Assembly (NCBI GenBank): GCA_002358575.1 | Contig: DEPD01000156.1 | Span: 1 to 28,738, forward strand | Direction of reading: 5' to 3' | DNA length: 28,738 nt | DNA from: Lachnospiraceae bacterium UBA3401 | Lineage (GTDB): Bacteria; Bacillota; Clostridia; Lachnospirales; Lachnospiraceae | Shown: one piece after another, positions 1-7,916 of the stretch | Layout: each line of letters begins with the position of its first letter | Numbering within the stretch: position 1 is the first letter of the stretch | Position numbers and translations under genes: made by a program | Notes under the pieces: generated by a model | What the model saw: only the letters and a program-made list of their open reading frames with translations | What the model was told of the DNA's origin: nothing | Database searches by the model: none

Positions 1-126
1 GATATTTCTTCGAGGAGGTATGTCAAAAACCGTAGGCGTAGCGGGCTGCGGCAAGGCTTTTTGGCATGCATAATCGGAGAAATAGCCAAGTCAAGATGCG
101 TCAGTTATTTTTCTACAGTTCCTTAT
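1..126. repeat. Fragment of a dispersed intergenic repeat
   Basis: The non-coding left edge contains GTTATTTTTCTACAGTTCCT at 104-123. Its exact reverse complement recurs at 8615-8634, and a 15/17 match to the extended motif sits at 28722-28738. The rest of this stretch (GC-rich patch around 30-57) has no ORF and may belong to the same repeat unit. Extent to the left is unknown because the window starts here. Confidence 0.4.
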
Positions 127-156
127 GAAACGAATTAAAACAGGAGTGAAATTAAA

Positions 157-717
157 ATGCAATTTAAAGCAATTACAAAGAGAGAAGAAGGAAAATTTAT
201 CACACGTTATGATATTGCATATGAGACAGTGGACCATCAGGAGAAGATATATGAGATTATCAGCCGCAATAAGGCATTGGATTCTCTTGACGCGCTGAAC
301 GGCAGCAAGCCGGATTCTGTTGTCATTATCGCAACAGATGAGAGCGGGGAAAAGTTGTTACTTAACAAAGAGTTTCGCATGGCAGTTGGGGATTGGGTAT
401 ACAATTTTCCAGCAGGGTTGATTGACGCAGGAGAGGAGCCTTATGAGAGCGCAAAGCGCGAGTTGTGGGAGGAAACAGGGCTGGAATTGTATGAAATTGA
501 TGATTTTATTGGCGCAAGCTACAGTGCAGTTGGTTTTAGCAATGAAATTAATGTTTGCGTAGTAGGAAAGGCGCGGGGAAATTTTAGGCCAAGCACTTCC
601 ACCGTGGAAGAGATTGAGCCTGGATGGTATACAAAAGCAGAGCTTAAAGAACTGTTAAAAACAGCGCGTTTCGCTGCAAGAACACAAGCATATAGTTATC
701 TCTGGAGCAGAATGTAG
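157..717 (+). CDS. NUDIX hydrolase (ADP-ribose pyrophosphatase-like)
   Basis: This 186-residue cytosolic enzyme should hydrolyse a nucleoside diphosphate linked to another group. The Nudix box is complete: G87, E93, R101-E102, E105-E106 and G108 fit Gx5Ex7REUxEExGU, and these acidic residues bind the catalytic metal. The amino-terminal ~50 residues form the small beta domain typical of ADP-ribose pyrophosphatases. The start is supported by AGGAG ten bases upstream. It stands alone on the plus strand, followed by a perfect hairpin. The substrate cannot be told from sequence; ADP-ribose is the family default but other nucleotide sugars are possible. Confidence 0.9.
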   Translation: MQFKAITKREEGKFITRYDIAYETVDHQEKIYEIISRNKALDSLDALNGSKPDSVVIIATDESGEKLLLNKEFRMAVGDWVYNFPAGLIDAGEEPYESAKRELWEETGLELYEIDDFIGASYSAVGFSNEINVCVVGKARGNFRPSTSTVEEIEPGWYTKAELKELLKTARFAARTQAYSYLWSRM

Positions 718-718
718 G

Positions 719-748
719 TGCTAGAGCATGTTAATAAATGCTCTAGCA
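719..748. terminator. Perfect 11-bp hairpin after the Nudix gene
   Basis: TGCTAGAGCAT (719-729) pairs with ATGCTCTAGCA (738-748) around an 8-nt loop, overlapping the Nudix stop region. No T-run follows on either strand, so it is either a weak terminator or a transcript-stabilising hairpin. Confidence 0.4.
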
Positions 749-826
749 GAAATTGTTCGTTACAGTTCAGCTTAGGACTTTGCAGCGTAGTGGCTAAGAT
801 ACATCAAGCCATGCAAATGAGATTTT

Positions 827-1423
827 TTATGAATATTTTCTGATTTTTAGGTAAATACCGCAGCCATCGGCAATCTTTTGGCAGGCAGCAATCTCCTCCG
901 CAGGAAGAACATCAACAATGGAAAATTGTGTGTGTTGAAATGCTGCTTGGGAGAGAGAAGCGAATTCGAGCATTGCCGGATAGGCATTTTTGAATTGTGG
1001 TCTTGTGACAGCTTCATATTTTTCTGCTGTGGGTGCATTTAAGCTGATAGATACGCTGTCAATTACCGCTGCAAGTTCTGGTATAATATTCCGATTATGA
1101 TAGAGATTACCAAGCCCGTTTGTGTTTAGTCGAATAGAAATAGCGTACTTTTTCTTGGCATAAGCAGCGCTTGCGAGCAGATTTTCAAGTGCACAGGTAG
1201 GTTCGCCATAACCGCAAAACACCAGTTCTTCATAGCCTGTAAAATCAAAATTGTCGATGGCGTTAATGATTTCTGCAAGCGTCGGTTCTGTCTTGTGCCA
1301 GAGCGTTTCGGCGTCTCCAACAGCGTTTTTTAATGAGCGGACACAGAATGTACAGTTGCAATTGCAACGGTTTGTGATGTTGGCGTAAACTTGATTTTTG
1401 TATGTATATAAGATATCAGCCAT
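827..1423 (-). CDS. Small radical SAM protein (TatD-linked type)
   Basis: A 198-residue radical SAM enzyme. C20-C24-C27 (CxxxCxxC) would ligate the [4Fe-4S] cluster that cleaves S-adenosylmethionine, and the GYGEPT segment fits the GGEP-like SAM-binding motif. It is shorter than usual radical SAM enzymes and matches the compact family usually found beside TatD hydrolase genes; no TatD gene is visible here. AAAGGA eight bases upstream supports the start. It is the last gene of a minus-strand run after the kinase and ECF S component (57-bp gap), so it may be cotranscribed with B6 salvage genes. Substrate unknown. Confidence 0.85.
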   Translation of the reverse strand: MADILYTYKNQVYANITNRCNCNCTFCVRSLKNAVGDAETLWHKTEPTLAEIINAIDNFDFTGYEELVFCGYGEPTCALENLLASAAYAKKKYAISIRLNTNGLGNLYHNRNIIPELAAVIDSVSISLNAPTAEKYEAVTRPQFKNAYPAMLEFASLSQAAFQHTQFSIVDVLPAEEIAACQKIADGCGIYLKIRKYS

Positions 1424-1480
1424 AATAAATTGTCCTTTCTGAATAGGTGTCGAACCAGATTGTGTGATTTTCTATAATTC

Positions 1481-2035
1481 CTATTTCGTGAAATTCGTAT
1501 TTAAAAATTTTGTTTTGAGATGGGTTTTGTCAAGCGCAAGTCCAAATAGAATGAAAAATATCGCGCTCCCTCCAGATTGTATGAAACTGCCAGACATAGA
1601 GGCAATCAGTGCAGTTTTTGTGCCAAAAAGCAGGCATTCGGCAAGAAAGTAACCAACACCTGAGATAAAGCATGCAATGATAGTGGCTACAATATTGCGC
1701 GGCGTGACAATCTTTATGGATTTGCAGGTAAAAGGAAGTGCTATCATCATTTTGATAATGATTGTCGCAGGCACCCATATGGGAGAGGTCAGCAAGTCGG
1801 CAGCACTACCGCCAATAGCAGCCGCTGCCAGTGCATAAGGGGTGGGCAACAGTGTGGCGGCTAGATAGATAATAGAGTCGCCAAAGTGAATGTAGCCTCC
1901 ATTTATGCCAGTTGGAATATGGCAGATGTACGCCGTCATAATTGTTATCATCGCTGCCATAAGTCCTGTGAGTGTCAGATATTTTAGTTTGTTTTCTCGT
2001 TTTTCGCCTTCTCTGGGCAGTGTACGTGATGTCAT
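1481..2035 (-). CDS. ECF transporter S component, probably for vitamin B6 (PdxU2-like)
   Basis: This 184-residue hydrophobic protein has about six membrane segments. The motif IHFGDSIIYLAA in the first third and the AAAIGGSAADLL segment are typical of ECF-type substrate-binding S components, which capture a vitamin and use a shared AAT energising module encoded elsewhere. The gene starts 51 bp after the pyridoxamine kinase gene stops, with AAAGG nine bases upstream of ATG. Adjacency to a B6 kinase makes pyridoxine or pyridoxamine the best substrate guess; this is inference from context. Confidence 0.75.
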   Translation of the reverse strand: MTSRTLPREGEKRENKLKYLTLTGLMAAMITIMTAYICHIPTGINGGYIHFGDSIIYLAATLLPTPYALAAAAIGGSAADLLTSPIWVPATIIIKMMIALPFTCKSIKIVTPRNIVATIIACFISGVGYFLAECLLFGTKTALIASMSGSFIQSGGSAIFFILFGLALDKTHLKTKFLNTNFTK

Positions 2036-2086
2036 GGTTTTTTACCTTTCTATAAAAAAATATAATATAGTGAGTGTTGCGGCTTT

Positions 2087-2935
2087 TTATAACAATAAAT
2101 GTAGATATTTCTCAAAATAAACACCATGATTTTTGGGAATATTGTTTTTGGAAGCTTCCTCGATTGCAGGTGATAAAAACTGAACTGCTTTTTCCATTGC
2201 GTTCTTAATAGACAGTCCATTGACTAGACTTCCTATTATGATAGAGGCAAATAAATCGCCAGTTCCTGAAAAGCTTTCTCCTAGATACGGTGTTTCTAAA
2301 TAGTAATGATTTTTGGCTGTGACAGCAAGGTTTCCAACAAAAGCACAATCTGGCTGTCTGCGCACAATACCAGTGATAACAATTGTCTGACTTGTCAGCG
2401 CCCGCGGAAGGAGCTTACGAGCAGTATCTTCTACATAAGATAAATAGTCTTTGTCAGAAGCATGTTTCGTCAAAATATGATAATCTATGTCTGCAAGAAG
2501 ACACAGCTCTGTTAGATTTGGAGTGATAACATTGGCGTGTCGGGTCAGTTCCTTCATGCAGTTTAAAAGTTCGTCAGTAAAGATGCGAATTCGCCGCCCA
2601 TTATCACCCATAACAGGGTCTGCGAGATAAAGTGTGTTGTCCGTGTGAAAATTTTCTAGGAAATAGAGGACATTGTGCATTTGTGCGGCACTTCCAAGAT
2701 ATCCAGAGTAGATGCCATCAAAGGATTCTTGCATTTTTTTCCATTCGTCTGTAAAATAGTTCATTCTGTCTGTAAAATCATCACAATAATAACTGGAGAA
2801 TCCTGTCTGTGCAGATAGAACAGCAGTTGGCAGCGGGCATGGTTGTATTCCAAGGACTGATATCACAGGAATTGCTGCTGTCAGTGAGCATTTTCCAAAA
2901 CCAGACAGGTCATTGATAAGCGCTATTTTTTTCAT
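2087..2935 (-). CDS. pdxY: Pyridoxamine/pyridoxal kinase
   Basis: This 282-residue ribokinase-superfamily enzyme phosphorylates pyridoxal, pyridoxamine or pyridoxine with ATP in B6 salvage. The start is the ATG giving MKKIALINDLSGFGKCSL, preceded by AAAGGA; a longer upstream reading adds 17 residues without homology. Family signs are the amino-terminal NDLSGFG motif, the ADPVMGD segment in the middle, and the carboxy-terminal SGTGDLFAS anion hole with its catalytic Asp. It is the first gene of a three-gene minus-strand unit with a transporter S component and a radical SAM protein. PdxK and PdxY are hard to separate by eye; length and motif fit PdxY-type enzymes. Confidence 0.88.
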   Translation of the reverse strand: MKKIALINDLSGFGKCSLTAAIPVISVLGIQPCPLPTAVLSAQTGFSSYYCDDFTDRMNYFTDEWKKMQESFDGIYSGYLGSAAQMHNVLYFLENFHTDNTLYLADPVMGDNGRRIRIFTDELLNCMKELTRHANVITPNLTELCLLADIDYHILTKHASDKDYLSYVEDTARKLLPRALTSQTIVITGIVRRQPDCAFVGNLAVTAKNHYYLETPYLGESFSGTGDLFASIIIGSLVNGLSIKNAMEKAVQFLSPAIEEASKNNIPKNHGVYFEKYLHLLL

Positions 2936-3197
2936 TGTATGGGTATCCTTTCGCAGATAATGTGTGAAATAAACGAATAACCACACTATATATAAAAAGT
3001 GTCAGTATGAAAAGATACAATTTTTAGAAAATATAAGTGGTCAGTTTATCACAGTCGGAGAGGATTTGCATTTTTATGTCTGCAGAGCTGACTTGTACGC
3101 CGTAACAAGAATGCCAATAGCATTCCTGAAATACGGAAAAAAGAGGCATGGAGTTGCAATTTATATAATATATTGAGTATTAAGAATTATTGTGCGA

Positions 3198-3761
3198 ATG
3201 AAGGTGTACGTTATGGATGAGAGTATGAAAAAAATTGTAAGCAATTGTGATTTTTCGGGAGTTAAGCCGGCAATGATGGATTTGCCTTATCCTCCCGTTC
3301 AGGTGCGGGAAAAAAATCAGGTATATGCAGACTTGATCAGTATTAGTTATTGCGGAATGGTGTCAGAGATGTCAGCAACATTGCAATATATCAACAATGA
3401 AAGTCGCATGTTTTGTGAGCGTTGTCCAATGGGGAGAACGATTCTTGGAATGGCAATGGCAGAGATGGTACATATGCAGAAATTGGGAGAATTAATTGCG
3501 TTATTAGGAGGAAACATCTGTTATATTACCAAACAAACAGGAGGACGTCAGTGGATGTGGACGCCACAATGTCTGACATTACCAGAAAAGATTGGGGAGA
3601 TGCTACAGGCAGATTTGGAGAGTGAACAGGCAGCAATCAATCAATACAATATGCATATTAGAATGATTCAAGATAATTTTGTGACCGCATTGTTACAACG
3701 AATTATACAAGATGAGCAATATCATATTATGCTGCTGCGCTCGATGTTGGATACAATATAA
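3198..3761 (+). CDS. Ferritin-like (rubrerythrin / Mn-catalase-like) di-metal protein
   Basis: A 187-residue four-helix-bundle protein. The helices carry E57, then E89-x-x-H92, then E141/E143, then E173-x-x-H176. This is the two-ExxH pattern of ferritin-like di-iron or di-manganese carboxylate proteins. C73 and C76 (CERC) lie in the loop between helices one and two. Similar Clostridial proteins are annotated as Mn-catalase-like or spore-coat CotJC-like; a role in peroxide handling or metal binding is family inference. The start is uncertain: GTG 3192, ATG 3198, ATG 3213 and ATG 3225 are all in frame and none has a strong ribosome binding site; the last follows GGATGAGAG. It appears monocistronic. 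Confidence 0.75.
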   Translation: MKVYVMDESMKKIVSNCDFSGVKPAMMDLPYPPVQVREKNQVYADLISISYCGMVSEMSATLQYINNESRMFCERCPMGRTILGMAMAEMVHMQKLGELIALLGGNICYITKQTGGRQWMWTPQCLTLPEKIGEMLQADLESEQAAINQYNMHIRMIQDNFVTALLQRIIQDEQYHIMLLRSMLDTI

Positions 3762-3787
3762 AGGATTGATATAACCTATTTTTATGC

Positions 3788-3868
3788 ACACGGACGCGGA
3801 AAGGAAATATGCAGCCAAAGCTGCCCGTGTCCGGCGCGCGAGTAGGGAAGATGAGACTTCCCTGCTCG
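3788..3868. other. GC-rich double-hairpin element (terminator, repeat or structured RNA)
   Basis: Between two genes lies a GC-rich block unlike its AT-rich surroundings. GCAGC (3811-3815) pairs with GCTGC (3820-3824), enclosed by ACACGG (3788-3793) with CCGTGT (3825-3830). A second stem pairs CGAGTAGGGAAG (3839-3850) with CTTCCCTGCTCG (3857-3868), one G-T pair, 6-nt loop. No T-run follows, so simple intrinsic termination is unlikely. Confidence 0.5.
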
Positions 3869-3912
3869 ATTATAGGAAAATTTAGATTACAGGAGATGAT
3901 TGTATCGAGTAT

Positions 3913-4368
3913 TTGGAGATTATCTTAAAAAACGTCAAGAAAAGTTATTTGGATCAGATTGTCGGAAGATATATTAGATTGGAGAAAGAAGATATCATAT
4001 CCTCCTACTTTTTTGATAAAGAAAACGACAAGAATATCACTTATGATGAGATAAAAAGTTTGGAATCTTATTTTCATGTTTGCGGTACATGCACACTTTA
4101 CCTGAAAAAACTTCAAGTTGATATTGAATTAAAAGATGTATTAATTATAATTAGTAGCGATGAAAAAAACGCGGAACTTACACTGAATTTTCCAGAAAAA
4201 CAATTCCGTGATTTAGAACAGAATGTGTTGAAAGAAAATCTCCACAGATTAGTTTTGTACTTGATTCAATTTTGTAAATGCTGCGAGATTCATAATTGGA
4301 TTCTAGGGTATGAACCCGCAGAGGATAATGACATGAAAATGATAGAATGGAAAGAAAGTTATTTTTAA
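3913..4368 (+). CDS. Hypothetical protein, unrecognised, 151 residues
   Basis: I do not recognise a family. The protein is soluble, charged and alternates predicted beta strands with helices; it has a CGTC pair near residue 57 and a CKCC cluster near residue 122. The size and composition resemble orphan immunity-type proteins, but that is only an impression. The start is unclear: the frame opens with TTG at 3913, while the nearby AGGAG at 3891-3895 is better placed for TTG at 3900 or ATG at 3896, both out of frame and giving only short peptides. A small frameshift at the 5' end is therefore possible. Its stop overlaps the convergent repressor gene by three bases. Confidence 0.55.
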   Translation: MEIILKNVKKSYLDQIVGRYIRLEKEDIISSYFFDKENDKNITYDEIKSLESYFHVCGTCTLYLKKLQVDIELKDVLIIISSDEKNAELTLNFPEKQFRDLEQNVLKENLHRLVLYLIQFCKCCEIHNWILGYEPAEDNDMKMIEWKESYF

Positions 4369-5384
4369 ATATTTTCAAATATACGAATGTCGACAGCAGT
4401 ATAATAATACTCTCTGTCAGGAAGTTCTCCAGAAGTGAGGTAATTAAAAAGCAAATCAAGCGGTTTTTGTCCCTGAATGCGTGGCTGCTGACAGATAATT
4501 GCAGATAAGATTCCTTTTTGTAAAAAGTGTTCGGTGGTGTCTGCTTTGTCATAGGCAATGGCACAAAGTTGCCCGGAAAGACCGAGAGAGTTAATAGCGC
4601 GACAGCCGCCATACACACCTCCAGCCGCAAAAAAGAGCGCATTTATCTCAGGGTGCGCTTTTAAGAGCTTAGAGGTCTGCTCATAGCTCTCAATCTCGTC
4701 ATCTTGTGTCTCAACAATTGATACAATGTGCATACGTTTTTGATAGGGGGTCAAAGCTTCCGTAAATCCAGCGATGCGTTTTGTATGACAAAGAATATCC
4801 GAGGAGCCAGTGATAATTCCAATCTGAACGATGTCATGAGTCATCAATCTTAATAGACCTGCGGCAGTTTTGCCGCTTTTGGTGTAGTTGCTTCCAACAT
4901 AGGCAATGCGTTTTGATTTTTCAATATCTGTGTTTAAAGTTACAACAGGAATCCCCTGTTCGTAAAGTGTGTTGATGCGTAGACGAATGCGGTCATCATT
5001 TTGTGGCGCAAGGGCAATGCCGCTTACTTCTTCTTGAAGCAGTTCATCGATTGCGCGCAGTTGGGCATCTACATTGATAGGAATTTGTTTGACAAGCACA
5101 GTACAATTGTATCCAGCCAAGTCCTGTGCTTTTTCATTTACCCCTTTCAATACATCAGCAAAAAAGGGGTTGTCTGTCGAGAACAGAATAACGCCAAGTT
5201 TTACTTTCTTTTTTTGGGCAGCAAGCGCCAGTCCGGCTTTGTTTGGCTTATAGTTGAGCGCTTTTGCAATTTCTCTGACTTTTTCGGCAGTGATAGGATT
5301 GACAGAACCTCGATTGTTGAGTACTCGGTCAACGGTTCCACGGGAAACGCCGGCAAGAGCAGCGATTTCTTTTATGGTTGCCAT
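4365..5384 (-). CDS. LacI-family transcriptional regulator
   Basis: A 339-residue repressor. Residues 1-25 (ATIKEIAALAGVSRGTVDRV) form the helix-turn-helix and the LNYKPNKAGLALA segment is the hinge helix. From about residue 60 a periplasmic-binding-protein-like sugar domain follows (GVILFSTDNPFFADVLKGV). The start has AGGAG seven bases upstream; a longer in-frame reading to 5480 is not needed. It is divergent from the isomerase-family gene, and the shared intergenic region holds two copies of a TGCACGTGCA palindrome, the kind of CG-centred site LacI proteins bind. It probably represses the isomerase gene and itself, relieved by a sugar ligand. Confidence 0.92.
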   Translation of the reverse strand: MATIKEIAALAGVSRGTVDRVLNNRGSVNPITAEKVREIAKALNYKPNKAGLALAAQKKKVKLGVILFSTDNPFFADVLKGVNEKAQDLAGYNCTVLVKQIPINVDAQLRAIDELLQEEVSGIALAPQNDDRIRLRINTLYEQGIPVVTLNTDIEKSKRIAYVGSNYTKSGKTAAGLLRLMTHDIVQIGIITGSSDILCHTKRIAGFTEALTPYQKRMHIVSIVETQDDEIESYEQTSKLLKAHPEINALFFAAGGVYGGCRAINSLGLSGQLCAIAYDKADTTEHFLQKGILSAIICQQPRIQGQKPLDLLFNYLTSGELPDREYYYTAVDIRIFENI

Positions 5385-5447
5385 AGATAAACTCCTCCGT
5401 AAGATTAGTGCATAACTTAGTGTATAAACTGAGAATTTCCTATTTTT

Positions 5448-5476
5448 AGTATATAGGGAATGGTTTGAAATTGCAA
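5448..5476 (-). promoter_or_regulatory. Promoter of the LacI-family gene
   Basis: On the minus strand TTGCAA (5476-5471) and TATACT (5453-5448) are separated by 17 bp, a good sigma-A promoter. Predicted transcription start is near 5441, about 57 bases before the ATG. The upstream palindrome at 5486-5495 lies near position -50. Confidence 0.65.
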
Positions 5477-5483
5477 GCAAAAT

Positions 5484-5497
5484 GTTGCACGTGCACG
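5484..5497. promoter_or_regulatory. LacI-type operator, upstream copy
   Basis: TGCACGTGCA at 5486-5495 is a perfect 10-bp palindrome with central CG. The flanking bases are less symmetric than in the second copy. It lies just upstream of the repressor's -35 element, 196 bp centre to centre from the second operator. Confidence 0.7.
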
Positions 5498-5634
5498 CCG
5501 AAAGAATATGGATTGTTACTTTTCACACACATCTATCAACGTAGTGAAAAGCGTGCGTCAAAGAGGGAGATTAAACATATTGCATAATGTTTTTTATATA
5601 TTTTGACGAAAATAGAATATTGTAAAAGTTCTAC

Positions 5635-5663
5635 TTGATTTTTGATGAAATACAAACTATTAT
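5635..5663 (+). promoter_or_regulatory. Promoter of the isomerase-family gene
   Basis: TTGATT (5635-5640) and TATTAT (5658-5663) are spaced by exactly 17 bp, giving a transcription start near 5670. The palindromic operator begins about ten bases later, a classic position for repression by blocking RNA polymerase. A separate 8-bp dyad, CTTTTCAC (5519-5526) with GTGAAAAG (5544-5551), lies further upstream with no clear role. Confidence 0.65.
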
Positions 5664-5679
5664 GGAATTAGCTGATAAG

Positions 5680-5693
5680 CGTGCACGTGCACG
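5680..5693. promoter_or_regulatory. LacI-type operator, downstream copy
   Basis: CGTGCACGTGCACG is a perfect 14-bp palindrome containing the same TGCACGTGCA core as the copy at 5486-5495. It sits at about +10 to +23 of the predicted isomerase transcript. Confidence 0.75.
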
Positions 5694-5760
5694 TAACGGC
5701 GATTTGACAATTGAACTGACATACAGCAATCATGCAGTATAAAATAAGGAGGATTTCAAA

Positions 5761-7245
5761 ATGAACAATTTACCACAGGTAAAATTAGGTATTGTGGCGG
5801 TGAGCCGTGACTGTTTTCCAGAGAGTTTGTCTGTAAATAGAAGAAAGGCGTTAGTGAAGGCATATGCGGACAAGTACAGTATGGATGACATCTATGAATG
5901 TCCAGTTTGTATTGTAGAGAGCGAGATTCATATGGTGCAGGCGCTTGAAGATATCAAGAAAGCAGGCTGCAATGCGCTTTGCGTATATCTTGGAAACTTT
6001 GGTCCTGAGATTTCAGAGACACTGCTTGCAAAGCATTTTGATGGTCCTTCTATGTTTGTTGCGGCGGCTGAGGAGACACAGAATGACCTTGTGGGTGGAC
6101 GCGGTGACGCATACTGCGGCATGTTAAATGCAAGCTACAATTTGAAGCTTCGCAATATTAAGGCGTACATTCCTGAGTATCCAGTAGGGACAGCGGAGGA
6201 GTGTGCTGACATGATTCATGAGTTCCTGCCAATTGCAAGAGCAATTGTTGGGCTGAATGATTTGAAGATTATTTCCTTTGGTCCTAGACCGCTCAATTTC
6301 CTTGCTTGTAACGCACCGATTAAACAGCTCTACAACATTGGCGTTGAGATTGAGGAGAACTCAGAGCTTGACCTTTTTGAAGCATTCAAGAAACATGACG
6401 GTGACGAGAGAATCCCAGCGAAAGTGAAAGAGATGGAAGAGGAGCTTGGCGAGGGCAATATGAAACCGGAAGTTCTTCCAAAACTTGCACAGTATGAGCT
6501 GACGCTGCTTGACTGGGTGGAAGCACATAGAGGATATCGCAAGTATGTTGCAATTGCTGGAAAGTGCTGGCCTGCATTTCAGACACAGTTTGGCTTTGTT
6601 CCTTGCTATGTAAACAGCCGTCTGACAGGTATGGGCATTCCTGTATCTTGTGAGGTTGATATTTATGGTTGCTTAAGCGAGTTTATTGGTACCTGTGTAA
6701 GCCAAGATGCAGTCACACTTCTTGATATCAATAATACTGTTCCAGCAGATATGTACAAGGAGTCTATCAAGGATAAGTTTAACTATACACACAACGATAC
6801 CTTTATGGGATTCCACTGTGGAAATACCAACACCAAGAAGTTGAGTTTTTGTAGCATGAAATATCAGATGATTATGGCGAGAACACTTCCAGAAGAGGTT
6901 ACACAGGGTACTCTCGAAGGCGATATTATTCCTGGCGATATTACGTTCTACCGTTTACAGTCCACAGCAGACTGCAAACTTCGCGCATACATTGCACAGG
7001 GTGAGGTTCTTCCAGTAGCAACAAAGTCTTTTGGAGGCATTGGTGTATTTGCAATTCCTGAGATGCAGCGTTTCTATCGTCATGTATTGATTGAGAAGAA
7101 TTATCCACATCACGGTGCAGTTGCGTTTGGACACTTTGGAAAGGCATTGTTTGAGGTATTTAAATATATTGGCGTTCCTGTTGAGGACTTGAACTACAAT
7201 CAGCCAAAATCACTGCCTTATCCCACAGAAAATCCGTTCGCATAA
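5761..7245 (+). CDS. L-fucose/L-arabinose isomerase-family protein
   Basis: This 494-residue protein has the general layout of the FucI/AraA superfamily: amino-terminal Rossmann-like segment (KLGIVAVSRDCFPES), a central region, and a carboxy-terminal barrel with conserved FHCGNTNTKKL and HHGAVAFGHFGKALFEV segments likely to supply metal and substrate ligands. Such enzymes interconvert aldose and ketose sugars using Mn2+, but many members have untested substrates. It is shorter than FucI (about 590 residues). AGGAGG precedes the ATG. The gene is alone in its transcript, ending at a strong terminator, with no kinase, aldolase or transporter nearby, so the substrate cannot be read from context. 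Confidence 0.85.
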   Translation: MNNLPQVKLGIVAVSRDCFPESLSVNRRKALVKAYADKYSMDDIYECPVCIVESEIHMVQALEDIKKAGCNALCVYLGNFGPEISETLLAKHFDGPSMFVAAAEETQNDLVGGRGDAYCGMLNASYNLKLRNIKAYIPEYPVGTAEECADMIHEFLPIARAIVGLNDLKIISFGPRPLNFLACNAPIKQLYNIGVEIEENSELDLFEAFKKHDGDERIPAKVKEMEEELGEGNMKPEVLPKLAQYELTLLDWVEAHRGYRKYVAIAGKCWPAFQTQFGFVPCYVNSRLTGMGIPVSCEVDIYGCLSEFIGTCVSQDAVTLLDINNTVPADMYKESIKDKFNYTHNDTFMGFHCGNTNTKKLSFCSMKYQMIMARTLPEEVTQGTLEGDIIPGDITFYRLQSTADCKLRAYIAQGEVLPVATKSFGGIGVFAIPEMQRFYRHVLIEKNYPHHGAVAFGHFGKALFEVFKYIGVPVEDLNYNQPKSLPYPTENPFA

Positions 7246-7298
7246 AGTGTGGCAGATTTTTTACATAAAACTGTTCTGATATAAAGTGAAATATAAGT

Positions 7299-7332
7299 AA
7301 CAAGGGTGGAAAATAACTTCACCCTTGTTTTT
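7299..7332. terminator. Intrinsic terminator between convergent genes
   Basis: AACAAGGGTG (7299-7308) pairs with CACCCTTGTT (7320-7329), 10 bp with an 11-nt loop, followed by a T-run on the plus strand. It ends the isomerase transcript and may also serve the convergent PadR/DUF1700 unit. Confidence 0.85.
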
Positions 7333-7338
7333 CTTTGT

Positions 7339-7911
7339 TTACTCAATTTCTTTTAATTTGTTCTTTCCACTGCTCATGGTTTTAATTGTCAAAATTGTGA
7401 GTTTCCACAAGAACCAGCCAATAGAAAACAGTAAAATGCCAATGATAAAGGAAATTGGCAAAAAGGCAGTGGCACTAACCACGTAGGAGTTAATTTGAAT
7501 GCCAATTTGTGGGAGATCATATCCTAATAAATGTGCTGTAAACTTGATCATTCCTGCAATTGGACAAAGAATCGCAGCAAACATAAATGTAATCCCACAA
7601 ATGCTGGTAAAAGGTAGAATAAACATACCACTCAGTCCAGCAAGACTGTAAAATGCAATGACTGCACTTAATTTGCGCCAGTTAAAATGGTTGCTTTTGG
7701 AAATTGACTCACCCAAATAAGCTTTTGCGAGTTCTTTTGGATTTCCAAGCCGCTCGATAATCTGTACAGGAGATACACCATTGCTTTGTAATTCCAGCAT
7801 TTCGCTTTGAATTTCCTTTACAATGTCAACACGCTCGGAAACAGCCAGCGGTTTAAGGTATTTATCAATTTGTTCCAGATAGTTGTTCAATGTTTTTTCC
7901 ATTTCTTTCAT
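7339..7911 (-). CDS. DUF1700 / HAAS-domain membrane protein
   Basis: A 190-residue protein. Residues 1-70 form the helical HAAS (DUF1700) signalling domain (LEQIDKYLKPLAVSERVDIVKEIQ; ERLGNPKELAKAYLGES). The rest has three to four hydrophobic segments (SAVIAFYSLAGLSGMFILPF and two later ones). In Firmicutes this family is encoded directly after PadR-type regulators and is thought to modulate or sense envelope state. Translation starts at ATG 7911, six bases after the PadR stop, using AAAGGAG inside the PadR end, so the two are coupled. An in-frame extension to 7962 lies inside PadR and is not used. Confidence 0.85.
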   Translation of the reverse strand: MKEMEKTLNNYLEQIDKYLKPLAVSERVDIVKEIQSEMLELQSNGVSPVQIIERLGNPKELAKAYLGESISKSNHFNWRKLSAVIAFYSLAGLSGMFILPFTSICGITFMFAAILCPIAGMIKFTAHLLGYDLPQIGIQINSYVVSATAFLPISFIIGILLFSIGWFLWKLTILTIKTMSSGKNKLKEIE

Positions 7912-7916
7912 ATTTA

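Noticed and set aside
2036..2086. Possible riboswitch or attenuator in the pdx operon gaps
   Set aside because: The gaps are short and show only ribosome binding sites; no B6 riboswitch class is recognisable.
5001..5390. A 129-residue plus-strand ORF inside the repressor gene
   Set aside because: It is antisense to a well-supported LacI-family coding region and resembles no protein.
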